NCBI GenBank assembly: GCA_029582265.1 | Contig: CM055816.1 | Location: 92,457,816-92,521,815 of the forward strand | DNA length: 64,000 bases | From: Zoroaster sp. YZ-2022 | Taxonomy: Eukaryota > Echinodermata > Asteroidea > Forcipulatida > Zoroasteridae | Direction: 5' to 3' | In this document: positions 36,703-47,475 of the stretch, one piece after another | How the letters are laid out: every line of letters starts with the position of its first letter | Numbering within the stretch: position 1 is the stretch's first letter | Program-made: the position numbers and the translations under genes | The notes under the pieces: generated by a model | Databases searched by the model: none | The model's input: the letters and a program-made list of their open reading frames with translations, nothing else | Told to the model about the DNA's origin: nothing

Positions 36703-37457
36703 TCCTATCGAGTTGACAGGGCATCAGCACTATCCTGGCAAAAACCCCAATGGAAAGAAACGCGACTGCATTGTTTGTAGTAACCGCAAATTAGGCAGGC
36801 GAAAACAAACAAAGATGATCTGTAAACAATGTACACAACCTATGTGCGTAGTTCCTTGCTTTGAGAAATACCACACCATTTGATTGTAAATCTGTACTAT
36901 TTGCCTCCAAACCACCCCCCCCCCCCCAATTCAATGTTGGGAAAGGTCCAAACCAAACCAACATTGAATTGATGGGGGGTGTTAGCATGGATTGTGATGT
37001 ATGTACACTGAATACAAGCAAATGGTTCATTTCCAAGAAGAAAACCAAAAAATCCCCCAAAATCTCATCCAAGTTATTGTTTGTCACATGGAAAAGAAAT
37101 CTGATACATGTACCGTATTTGCATGTATTTATTACAAATTCTCTGAAATATCACCTATTTGTATTATTTTTCTTCATTGTAAACACTGATCTAATTATTT
37201 CATTGTTTTCCTGTTACACTTACAAAATATTTCCTGTATTTGTATACTCATTTTTACCATCAGTTTTACATACAAATATATCTGAGCCATTACTTTGGTA
37301 TGTACAGTACACATGTAAAAAAAAGTGTCTATCACTGCAGAGTGAGGGCGCACTTCAATTGAAATTGTGAAAACCCACTGGTGCTGAAGTGACATTGGGC
37401 TCCTAATTGCTGTGGTAAAGAAGGGTACTCTTTCATAAGTGGCTGGTAATGAAAGGA
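36703..37457 (+). pseudogene. piggyBac C-terminal zinc domain and 3' end
   Basis: The segment codes for the last ~60 residues (IPIELTGHQHYPGKNPNGKK, DCIVCSNRKLG, ICKQCTQPMC, PCFEKYHT and stop). The 3' hairpin (36916-36976), the long AT-rich tail and the right terminal repeat follow, with TTAA at 37458-37461. There is no catalytic region. Confidence 0.85.
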
Positions 37458-37582
37458 TTAACAGGGCAGGTTTCTTCAGTGTGGGAGTCGTTGTAACAAC
37501 TCAATGACTTAGTAGCCACCACCTTGGATTGGCCATTGGCCTTGTGTAGGGTGATTTGAATAAAAAAAAATAAAAAGGACTA

Positions 37583-38067
37583 GCTACTGATGACGCAAAC
37601 ACGTATGAGTCACTTAAAGATGCATTAATTAAGAGGTTACACTTAACGGCTATAGGCTTCCAACAGAAGTTTTGCTCAGCAAGACCAGATGAAGGGGAAA
37701 CGGTCCCACAGTTTGTTGCAAGATTACATAACATATTTACACGATGGACCGAAATGGATAAAACTCCAAAAACGTACGACGGCATAAAAGATATCTTGTT
37801 ACGCGAGCAGTTTCTTAAAAGCCTAACCGAATGAAAACCGAAAAATACGTCTGAAATATCGTGAGTTCGTAGCTCCTGATCGTAACTTTGGACAACCTTT
37901 CAAACAATTAGTAGTTCCTTCCAAGTTCAGATGTTATGTAATGAAAACTGCACACGGAACAATACTTGGTGGACACCAAGGTGTAAAAAAAAATCTAGAT
38001 CGCATTCTCTTTAGTTTCTTTTGGCCAGCCATCCAAGCGGAGGTTACCAGATTTTGTAGATTTTCCT
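37583..38067 (+). pseudogene. Gypsy-type retrotransposon remnant: gag joined to integrase HHCC, copy 1
   Basis: An 83-codon frame ending at TGA 37832-37834 contains NTYESLKDALIKRLHLTAIG, then CSARPDEGE, PQFVARLHNIFTRW and DGIKDILLREQFLKSL. This is a SCAN-like gag region of the kind found in Ty3/Gypsy elements. Directly downstream, in another frame (about 37849-38067), is an integrase zinc-binding region: VVPSKFRCYVMKTAHGTI, LGGHQGVKKNLDRILFSFFW and EVTRFCRF. The two His and the first Cys of HHCC are present and the second Cys is lost. Protease, RT and RNase H are missing, so this is an internal deletion derivative. Confidence 0.75.
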
Positions 38068-38811
38068 AGGGAAAATTCCTAGGGATCAAGTAAACTGAGA
38101 ATAAAGCAATACACACAAATGATGACAAAGAATGATGGAAGGTCCTGACTTTCCATCGTTTCCCGAAAAGAAAAATAAAGAAAGTCTTATTTTTGGTTAT
38201 TCCTACTTAGAATTTATTACTTTTTAAAATAGGGTTGAAAATATTTACCATTTTGTATGGTTTTTAATATTTTTTTAAAATCATCTCTCGTGAACAAATA
38301 AAGAAACAATCTTACTTATGTATTTGTTTACTAATTTTTACAATCATAAAAATGAATTATGTGACTTTTTTCTCACAGACATGATATGACATGACATGAA
38401 CAATTTTCAGGTGAACTTATGTTTGTATTGTCTCATATTGCCTTTGAGAATGAACAGTAGGGCCAACAAGCATTAGTTTAAAATTAATAGTTACCACACG
38501 TGCTCGATATGCTAAAAATACAGAAAATCCGGAGGGGGAACAGTGTTCCCCCTCTGCCCCCAAGGTCTGAGAAAAAGAACAACACACAGGCTTACAATTA
38601 GACATTGCCCTAACTGAGCGAAAACGAATACTTAAACTTACCGAGGTTCCCTCTGTACTTGACTCCTAAGTGAAATGAAAAACATCAAAAGGGAAAACAA
38701 ACAAACAAACATAATCATTATCTCCACAATAACAAAAACACCATTTAATAAAAGTCATATTGATTTACACATTTTTATAAAGATTGTTTACATATACTAA
38801 GGTATTTTTCG
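38068..38811. other. Non-coding part of the duplicated unit with Penelope-like 3' signature
   Basis: Around 38430-38510, tgcctttgagaatgaacagt and ggccaacaagcattag...aaaattaatagttacca match the UTR seen at 28425-28480 and 63060-63110. The phrase gggggaacagtgttccccct at 38534-38553 is a perfect short palindrome. No gene is seen. The corresponding parts of the other units are 40927-41670 and, deleted, 43625-43857. Confidence 0.5.
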
Positions 38812-39742
38812 ATGCCTCTTAAAAGTCCGACACTCTTAAAAGTCCGTGGTTACAATTTCCGTCGTCAAATTAATCTGAAAAACTTCGTGGTTAATTTTGC
38901 CAAGTCAGACTGCCATCCACCAAACCCGACAGTTGCAGGAAAAGTCGTCATTAATCTGGTCCATGGGCTTGAGAATAAGGGACACGTAATATACTGTGAT
39001 AATTACTATACTAGCCCAGCTCTTTTAGCTAAACTTTCTAAACTAGGATTCGGATATTGTGGAACTGTTCGTTACACTACACAGGGAATACCCCAGGCCG
39101 CAAACCCCAAAAAACATAAAATGAAGAAAGGAGATGACCCATTATTTTTTGGTGAAAGGTGGGCAATTGTGTATCGTTTGGCAAGACAAAAAATCTGTAT
39201 CACTTTTAACTAATGTAGGCAACAGTAATTTGTCCAAAAAGCAAATTCGGTATAATAAGAGCACAAGTGGATTTCGTGATGTTATGAAGCCCAATTGTAT
39301 TCAAGATTACAACAAAAACATGGGTGGAACTGATCTTGCCGACCAATGTTTTCAGTACTACAATCATACACACAGAAGCTTGAAATGGTGGAAAAGAGTT
39401 TTTTCCATAATGCTGAATATCTGAATTGTCAATAGCAGAGTAATATTCACCAGCATAGCAGGGAACAAAAATGTCAGTAACCTTGATTTTCGTATAGGGA
39501 TTGTACAGGGCTTGCTGGTGGGTTGGGAAGGTACCGCAACAAGTCAGTTGAGATACCATATTCCTATCGAGTTGACAGGGCAACAGCACTATCCTGGCAA
39601 AAACCCCAATGGAAAGAAACGCGACTGCATTGTTTGTAGTAACCGCAAATTAGGCAGGCGAAAACAAACAAAGATGATCTGTAAACAATGTACACAACCT
39701 ATGTGCGTAGTTCCTTGCTTTGAGAAATACCACACCATTTGA
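38812..39742 (+). pseudogene. Chimeric piggyBac transposase fragment, copy 2
   Basis: ATG 38812 opens a frame whose first ~30 residues (MPLKSPTLLKVRGYNFRR onward) come from flanking DNA and are fused at 38902 to piggyBac SDCHPPNPTVAGKVV. The second catalytic Asp is in VIYCDNYYTS (38998-39000). After a frameshift near 39205, YNKNMGGTDLADQ carries the third (39332-39334). A further frame (39512-39742) ends with the zinc domain (CIVCSNRKLG, ICKQCTQPMC). The first catalytic Asp and the N-terminal half are absent, so it is inactive. Confidence 0.85.
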
Positions 39743-40311
39743 TTGTAAATCTGTACTATTTGCCTCCAATCATTTCTCCAATTCAATGTTGGGAAGGTCC
39801 AAACCAAACCAACATTGAATTGAGGGGGGGTGTTAGCATGGATCGTGATGTATGTACACTGAATACAAGCAAATGGTTCATTTCCAAGAAGAAAACCAAA
39901 AAATCCCCCCAAATCTCATCCAAGTTATTGTTTTTCACATGGAAAAGAAATCTGATACATGTACCGTATTTGCATGTATTTATTACAAATTCTCTGAAAT
40001 ATCACCTATTTGTATTACTTTTCTTCATTGTAAACACTGATCTAATTATTTCATTGTTTTCCTGTTACACTTACAAAATATTTCCTGTATTTGTATACTC
40101 ATTTTTACCATCAGTTTTACATACAAATATATCTGAGCCATTACTTTGGTATGTACAGTACACATGTAAAAAAAAGTATCTATCACTGCAGAGTGAGGGC
40201 GCACTTCAATTGAAATTGTGAAAAACCCACTGGTGCTGAAGTGACATTGGGCTCCTAATTGCTGTGGTAAAGAAGGGTACTCTCTTTCATAAGTGGCTGG
40301 TAATGAAAGGA
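39743..40311 (+). repeat. piggyBac 3' non-coding end, copy 2
   Basis: The hairpin pair aattcaatgttgg/ccaacattgaatt lies at 39779-39822 with shortened C/G runs. The tail ends ggctggtaatgaaagga with TTAA at 40312-40315. The last base of the usual ggg tip is changed to a, as also at 37457 and 43175. Confidence 0.85.
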
Positions 40312-40436
40312 TTAACAGGGGCAGGTTTCTTCAGTGTGGAGTCGTTGTAACAACTCAATGACTTAGTAGCCACCACCTTGGATTGGCCATTGGCCTTGTG
40401 TAGGGTGATTTGAATAAAAAAAAATAAAAAGGACTA

Positions 40437-40923
40437 GCTACTGATGACGCAAACACGTATGAGTCACTTAAAGATGCATTAATTAAGAGGTTACACTTAA
40501 CGGCTATAGGCTTCCAACAGAAGTTTTGCTCAGCAAGACCAGATGAAGGGGAAACGGTCCCACAGTTTGTTGCAAGATTACATAACATATTTACACGATG
40601 GACCGAAATGGATAAAACTCCGAAAACGTACGACGGCATAAAAGATATCTTGTTACGCGAGCAGTTTCTTAAAAGTCTAACCGAATGAAAACCGAAAAAT
40701 ACGTCTGAAATATCGTGAGTTCGTAGCTCCTGATCGTAACTTTGGACAACCTTTCACACAATTAGTAGTTCCTTCCAAGTTCAGATGTTATGTAATGAAA
40801 ACTGCACACGGAACAATACTTGGTGGACACCAAGGTGTAAAAAAAAATCTAGATCGCATTCTCTTTAGTTTCTTTTGGCCAGCCATCCAAGCGGAGGTTA
40901 CCAGTTTTTGTAGATTTTCCTAG
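40437..40923 (+). pseudogene. Gypsy gag/integrase remnant, copy 2
   Basis: Nearly identical to 37583-38067. The gag frame ends at TGA 40686-40688 and the integrase HHCC-like region follows. It still lacks the central pol region, so the deletion preceded the tandem duplication. Confidence 0.8.
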
Positions 40924-41670
40924 GGAAAATTCCTAGGGATCAAGTAAACTGAGAATAAAGCAATACACACAAATGATGACAAAGAATGATGGAAGGTCCT
41001 GAATTTCCATCGTTTCCCGAAAAGAAAAATAAAGAAAGTCTTATTTTTGGTTATTCCTACTTAGAATTTATTACTTTTTAAAATAGGGTTGAAAATATTT
41101 ACCATTTTGTATGGTTTTTAATATTTTTTTTAAATCATCTCTCGTGAACAAATAAAGAAACAATCTTACTTATGTATTTGTTTACTAATTTTTACAATCA
41201 TAAAAATGAATTATGTGACTTTTTTCTCACAGACATGATATGACATGACATGAACAATTTTCAGGTGAACTTATGTTTCTATTGTCTCATATTGCCTTTG
41301 AGAATGAACCTAAGGCCAACAAGCATTAGTTTAAAATGAATAGTTACCACACGTGCTCGATATGCTAAAAATACAGAAAATCCGGAGGGGGAACAGTGTT
41401 CCCCCTCTGCCCCTAAGGTCTGAGAAAAAGAACAACACACAGGCTTACAATTAGACATTGCCCTAACTGAGCGAAAACGAATACTTAAACTTACCAACGT
41501 GCAGATTCCCACTGTACGTGACTCCTAAGTGAAATGAAAAACATCAAAAGGGAAAACAAACAAACAAACATAATCATTATCTCCACAATAACAAAAACAC
41601 CATTTAATAAAAGTCATATTGATTTACACATTTTTATAAAGATTGTTTACATATACTAAGGTATTTTTCG

Positions 41671-42601
41671 ATGCCTCTTAAAAGTCCGACACTCTTAAAA
41701 GTCCGTGGTTACAATTTCCGTCGTCAAATTAATCTGAAAAACTTCGTGGTTAATTTTGCCAAGTCAGACTGCCATCCACCAAACCCGACAGTTGCAGGAA
41801 AAGTCGTCATTAATCTGGTCCATGGGCTTGAGAATAAGGGACACGTAATATACTGTGATAATTACTATACTAGCCCAGCTCTTTTAGCTAAACTTTCTAA
41901 ACTAGGATTCGGATATTGTGGAACTGTTCGTTACACTACACAGGGAATACCCCAGGCCGCAAACCCCAAAAAACATAAAATGAAGAAAGGAGATGACCCA
42001 TTATTTTTTGGTGAAAGGTGGGCAATTGTGTATCGTTTGGCAAGACAAAAAATCTGTATCACTTTTAACTAATGTAGGCAACAGTGATTTGTCCAAAAAG
42101 CAAATTCGGTGTAATAAGAGCACAAGTGGATTTCGTGATGTTATGAAGCCCAATTGTATTCAAGATTACAACAAAAACATGGGTGGAACTGATCTTGCCG
42201 ACCAATGTTTTCAGTACTACAATCATACACACAGAAGCTTGAAATGGTGGAAAAGAGTTTTTTCCATAATGCTGAATATCTGAATTGTCAATAGCAGAGT
42301 AATATTCACCAGCATAGCAGGGAACAAAAATGTCAGTAACCTTGATTTTCGTATAGGGATTGTACAGGGCTTGCTGTTGGGTTGGGAAGGTACCGCAACA
42401 AGTCAGTTGAGATACCATATTCCTATCGAGTTGACAGGGCAACAGCACTATCCTGGCAAAAACCCCAATGGAAAGAAACGCGACTGCATTGTTTGTAGTA
42501 ACCGCAAATTAGGCAGGCGAAAACAAACAAAGATGATCTGTAAACAATGTACACAACCTATGTGCGTAGTTCCTTGCTTTGAGAAATACCACACCATTTG
42601 A
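41671..42601 (+). pseudogene. Chimeric piggyBac transposase fragment, copy 3
   Basis: Same structure as 38812-39742, including the fused first ~30 residues, the VIYCDNYYTS and GGTDLADQ catalytic motifs, the frameshifts and the zinc domain. It differs from copy 2 at only a handful of bases, for example aacagtgatttgtcc here and aacagtaatttgtcc there. Confidence 0.85.
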
Positions 42602-43175
42602 TTGTAAATCTGTACTATTTGCCTCCAAACCACCCCCCCCCCCCCCCAATTCAATGTTGGGAAAGGTCCAAACCAAACCAACATTGAATTGAGGGGGGTG
42701 TTAGCATGGATTGTGATGTATGTACACTGAATACAAGCAAATGGTTCATTTCCAAGAAGAAAACCAAAAAATCCCCAAAAATCTCATCCAAGTTATTGTT
42801 TTTCACATGGAAAAGAAATCTGATACATGTACCGTATTTGCATGTATTTATTACAAATTCTCTGAAATATCACCTATTTGTATTACTTTTCTTCATTGTA
42901 AACACTGATCTAATTATTTCATTGTTTTCCTGTTACACTTACAAAATATTTCCTGTATTTGTATACTCATTTTTACCATCAGTTTTACATACAAATATAT
43001 CTGAGCCATTACTTTGGTATGTACAGTACACATGTAAAAAAAAGTGTCTATCACTGCAGAGTGAGGGCGCACTTCAATTGAAATTGTGAAACCCACTGGT
43101 GCTGAAGTGACATTGGGCTCCTAATTGCTGTGGTAAAGAAGGGTACTCTTTCATAAGTGGCTGGTAATGAAAGGA
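42602..43175 (+). repeat. piggyBac 3' non-coding end, copy 3
   Basis: The hairpin pair lies at 42649-42691 after a 15-C run. The tail ends ggctggtaatgaaagga with TTAA at 43176-43179. Homopolymer lengths at the hairpin differ between all copies. Confidence 0.85.
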
Positions 43176-43300
43176 TTAACAGGGGCAGGTTTCTTCAGTG
43201 TGGAGTCGTTGTAACAACTCAATGACTTAGTAGCCACCACCTTGGATTGGCCATTGGCCTTGTGTAGGGTGATTTGAATAAAAAAAAATAAAAAGGACTA

Positions 43301-43624
43301 GCTACTGATGACGCAAACACGTATGAGTCACTTAAAGATGCATTAATTAAGAGGTTACACTTAACGGCTATAGGCTTCCAACAGAAGTTTTGCTCAGCAA
43401 GACCAGATGAAGGGGAAACGGTCCCACAGTTTGTTGCAAGATTACATAACATATTTACACGATGGACCGAAATGGATAAAACTCCGAAAACGTACGACGG
43501 CATAAAAGATATCTTGTTACGCGAGCAGTTTCTTAAAAGTCTAACCGAATGAAAACCGAAAAATACGTCTGAAATATCGTGAGTTCGTAGCTCCTGATCG
43601 TAACTTTGGACAACCTTTCACACA
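43301..43624 (+). pseudogene. Gypsy gag remnant, copy 3, truncated by a 681-bp deletion
   Basis: The gag frame is intact to TGA 43550-43552. Sequence then follows copy 2 as far as cctttcacaca and jumps to caggcttacaattag. This equals loss of 40755-41435 of copy 2, with CACACA present at both ends (40755-40760 and 41436-41441). The integrase region is therefore gone. Confidence 0.85.
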
Positions 43625-43945
43625 CAGGCTTACAATTAGACATTGCCCTAACTGAGCGAAAACGAATACTTAAACTTACCAACGTGCAGATTCCCACTGT
43701 ACGTGACGCCTAAGTGAAATGAAAAACATCAAAAGGGAAAACAAACAAACAAACATAATCATTATCTCCACAATAACAAAAACACCATTTAATAAAAGTC
43801 ATATTGATTTACACATTTTTATAAAGATTGTTTACATATACTAAGGTATTTTTCGATGCCTCTTAAAAGTCCGACACTCTTAAAAGTCCGTGGTTACAAT
43901 TTCCGTCGTCAAATTAATCTGAAAAACTTCGTGGTTAATTTTGCC

Positions 43946-44964
43946 GATAATTAACCTCGACTTGTTCCCAAGTATTTTAAAATAACCGCATTTATTAGTT
44001 CATTTTGACTACGACAAAAGTGGTCAAACACATTAAGCAATCTGATTGGTAGACGTTTGTCATTTTACCATCGCGTGATACCGTAAATTAACATACGCGT
44101 ATGGTACTCATGTGCGGTCTTTATCAATTGAGAAGAATGCTATAAAAGCAAGCATAATGACTTAAATTCAGATTGATTTCATTGTATTAGTTCAAAGTAA
44201 CAAATTGTATGTATAATATTATTAATAAATTGCAGATTTCTCGTTGTGTCTAGACTACATTGCGCGGATGATTTAAGGCGTACATTGGGCTTTCCCGCCG
44301 ACGCGACGAAAGAAAACTGTAATTTTACAAACCGCAGAGTACGACTTGGAGTTTTAAATTTTTGGGTCTTATGTCAGCAATTTTCAACATGAAACCGTAA
44401 ATATTGAGCAAAAATGCCAAATAATCTAAAAATAGATTTATAAACAAAATATTAAATACATATCATATTTGTGTCTTCTCCGTGTAAAGAATTATTATCA
44501 TTTCTTCTCTGATAAATATCCTTTGTCTGTTATGGCATAATGCGTATCACGTTACTGTATCGTACCTTATACACATATCCCTTCAACACCCATTTTAACT
44601 TCACAGTAATTCGACTTTTAAAGCAGGTCATATGCCTTATTTTAGACAAAAACCTACTTAGCAACAACGTGTTTAATATTAAATATAACATCCAATCAAA
44701 TGTATATCAAAATACAATTATGAAATATATATACCAAGGAAATAGTTTGTATGGTTATTCAAATTGTGAGCTTTAAATATTTATATTTCCTTTAATAAAA
44801 TTCACAAGCCATTATAATGTGTACAAGTGAAACTGGATAGGTTCGTAGTTAAAACAAATATTACACCCATGATTCTGTCAGCTGCCTGACAAATATAATT
44901 TGTTTTAAAAGTGAAGCAATTCTGACACCCAGATTTGCTTCAAAATATAAGCATCTTAACTTAC
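43946..44964. other. No gene seen; flank of the duplication
   Basis: AT-rich DNA, probably the original flank of the duplicated block. The 78-codon frame at 44540-44776 is rich in Asn, Ile and Tyr, as expected of non-coding AT-rich DNA. Confidence 0.5.
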
Positions 44965-45018
44965 CTCTGACTGCATCCTGCGGCGTTCCTGCTCCTGTTT
45001 CTTTTCCTGTTTCTGTTT
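44965..45018 (-). CDS. Candidate 54-nt exon encoding a charged helix
   Basis: On the minus strand, atttttatacag precedes 54 nt that end GAG|GTAAGT (donor at 44959-44964). Exactly 18 codons give KQKQEKKQEQERRRMQSE, phase 0 at both ends. The strongly charged Lys/Gln/Glu/Arg run is typical of a coiled-coil or single helix in an alternatively spliced exon. The surrounding introns are AT-rich and the exon is GC-richer. Identity of the gene is unknown; many scaffold and kinase proteins carry such exons. Confidence 0.55.
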
Positions 45019-46080
45019 CTGTATAAAAATACGTTTAAAAAAATTGTTTTTTATTCTAGGAGATAATAATTATTTTATTTTAAAAATATATTTTGTAAAT
45101 AAAACTATTCGTCAGCAAAAATTCCCATTAAAAATGACTTGCTTGACTTGACCCGTGAAAGTCTACGCATATTTTTCAGAAGATAGAGAAAACTTAACAA
45201 CAACAAAAACCAACAACACAAACAAACAAACAAAAATAGTTATACTGAAATGATAGTACCTGGACAGAGAGAAAGGCTTCCAAAGATACATTTAAGTTAT
45301 TAATGATGTGAGGTTATAAGATCTGAGGCTTTGCATGGTGTAATATTGATATCGTTTTGGTTTGCGGTAACACCATGGGTTTATCTCAACTATCGCGAAG
45401 CTGAGGTACAGGTTCTGAAAAGAACATTATCGCACAACTCGTATCTCAATCTTTGCTATGTGAGAATTGTTCAAGGGAGAACCAATGTCGGGCAACTCAT
45501 TTTTCTCTACTGTCGCTATGTGAGAAATATGGTTCAGGAAGAACCACGGGGACTTCACGGGTTAATATGGTTCAGGGACTTCACGGTATGTGAGGTTAGT
45601 TGTCAGCCATTTACATATATAAATATGTGTTCCTCCCTTGTGTGACAAATTTGTGTGACAAAATACAAGTTGTGGGACATAAGACATGCACATGTACATG
45701 TACATAATACCCCACCCCATATAATTTGCATTGTTGCATAAACATGAATATAGGGTATGGTTCTACTTTGCTTTAAAATAATAGTTTGTTGTTAAAAGAT
45801 CAGGCATATCAGTATATGTGCGCAACTCAGTACCACTAAGTCATTTCATTTAGCTGCATGTAAAATGTAGATTACCGTAGCGTCGAGTTGACTACGAATA
45901 TAGTTCTTACACGCACACTGTTCAGTACAGTGTGCATGCCTCTGATGTGCATGTGTTAAAGACATCCTAAGGTACGACATCCTTAAAATATGTGCATGTG
46001 ACTTGGTTAAAATATTGTTGCATTCCCCACTACTGTGGGTCAACAAAATAGGGCGGACACAAACGTTGTTGTGACAATAC
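45019..46080. other. No gene; diverged ~60-bp tandem repeat at 45365-45560
   Basis: Two or three diverged copies of a unit with tcgctatgtgagaa and gttcagg.agaacca occur in a row. A 104-codon frame passes through them without any motif. The rest is not recognised. Confidence 0.4.
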
Positions 46081-46084
46081 CAGT

Positions 46085-47475
46085 TTGGGTTGGTTTATTA
46101 TAATTATTTCTGCATTCAATGACAATAAAAGGCATTCTGTCTATGTGCCATCTCCTGCCAGGAGGTCGGCTGCCATGGTTTTCCATAGGGCGCGGTCCTG
46201 TGACGTCCTCACACACTTCCTGTATTACATCCCTATCCATTCCTTGATATTAATTGTGATCCACTTTAGTCGTTGTCGTCCCCTTTTTCTTGTCCCTGCC
46301 ACTCTGCCCTCCAAAATGTGTCTTTGGAATTTTTCTGTTCTTGATCTTAAGATGTGTCCAAAATATTTGCATTTCCTGTTTTTGATTTTATTTAAAAGAG
46401 TTCTTTTTTCTGAAACCATTTTGAGAATTTTTTCATTTCTTTTTCTGTCCACATATGACACACGTAACATTCTTCGGTACATCCACATTTCAAAGGCTGT
46501 AATTCTATTGGCCATTTCCTTACTAACTGCCCAAGTCTCTGAAGCATATAATATTGTGGATTGTATATAGCACCTTGCAAGCCTTTTTCTAGTGGCCAAG
46601 TTTAGCCTACGTGATGCCAATACATCTTTCATATTTATGAAGTGAGTCCTTGCAATTTCAATCCTTCTTTTAATTTCTGAATAATTTTTCCCATCCTTTG
46701 TTATGAGTTGTCCAAGATATATAAATTTCTTCACCTTTTCGACCCCTTCTCCATTCACACTGATCTTTAAACATTCCTCGTGTTCACTATTTTTGCTAAT
46801 TAGCATTGATTTTGTCTTCTTGATATTCATCCTCAACCCGAGATCTTCACTTCTCCTCCTCACTTCACTTACAATGGTCTGCAACTGTTCTTGCGATTCT
46901 GCTATCAATACCGTGTCATCGGCATATCTCAGATTATTCAGATTTTTTCCTCCGATATTGATGCCCTGAAGATCACTGATATCCTTGAATATTGCCTCTG
47001 TATATATGTTAAATAATTTGGGTGAAAGAATGCATCCTTGTCTGACTCCACGTTCTATTTTGAACTATTTGGATTGTCCTTCTTCAAGCCTTATTGTTGC
47101 TAACTGCTCCCAGTATAAATTCTGAATTATTCTCCTGTCTTTTCCATCCATTTCAATTTTATCAAGCATCTCCATCAGCTTATGGTGAAAAACTCGATCA
47201 AACGCCTTCTCATAGTCTATGAAACATATGTATATGTTCTTGTTTACTTCCAGATATTTATCCATAATTACTCTGAGATTAAAAATACCTTCCCTTGTCC
47301 CTATTCCAGCTCTGAATCCAGATTGAGTTTCTCCAATCTCTCTCTCAAATACTATTTTGTTTCTCTCCATTATGGTTTTTAGAACTATCTTTGTGACATT
47401 ACTCATAAGACATATTGTCCGATGATCTGTGCACTCCATTGCTTTTGGTTTTTTAGGCATTAATGACATATAAAA
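46085..47475 (-). pseudogene. RTE-type LINE, 5'-truncated, one in-frame stop
   Basis: On the minus strand one frame runs from about 47469 to 46225 and is broken only by TAG at 47065-47067. Motifs in order are ECTDHRTICLMSN, ETQSGFRAGIGTREGIFNLR, YICFIDYEKAFDRV (first catalytic Asp), GVRQGCILSPKLFNIY, LRYADDTVLIAE (catalytic YADD, about 46912-46935), KKFIYLGQLITKDGK, ETWAVSKEMANRITAFEMW and KYFGHILRSR. The C-terminal YFGH and RGRQR style is that of the RTE clade. A 3' UTR follows to about 46085. The endonuclease part is missing, so the copy is 5'-truncated. The reading frame is unusually well kept, so insertion was recent. Confidence 0.9.

Larger units (their letters stand above)
36703..43945. 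repeat. Tandem duplication, period 2859 bp, of a piggyBac/Gypsy block
   Basis: Matching points recur every ~2859 bp (38812 and 41671; 39134 and 41993; 36883 and 39742). Unit boundaries lie at 38901/38902 and 41760/41761, where ttaattttgcc is joined to aagtcagactgcc inside piggyBac coding sequence. The last unit ends at 43945, where ttaattttgcc instead continues into unrelated flank (gataattaacctcgac). The first unit starts at the gag/piggyBac fusion, about 36703. The third unit lacks 681 bp. Copies are nearly identical, so the event is recent. Confidence 0.9.

Noticed and set aside
37501..37785. 94-codon minus-strand frame, repeated at 40355 and 43219
   Set aside because: It is antisense to the Gypsy gag frame and appears three times only because of the tandem duplication.
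46085..46570. 161-codon plus-strand frame, rich in Phe, Leu and Ser
   Set aside because: It is the antisense shadow of the RTE-type reverse transcriptase on the minus strand.
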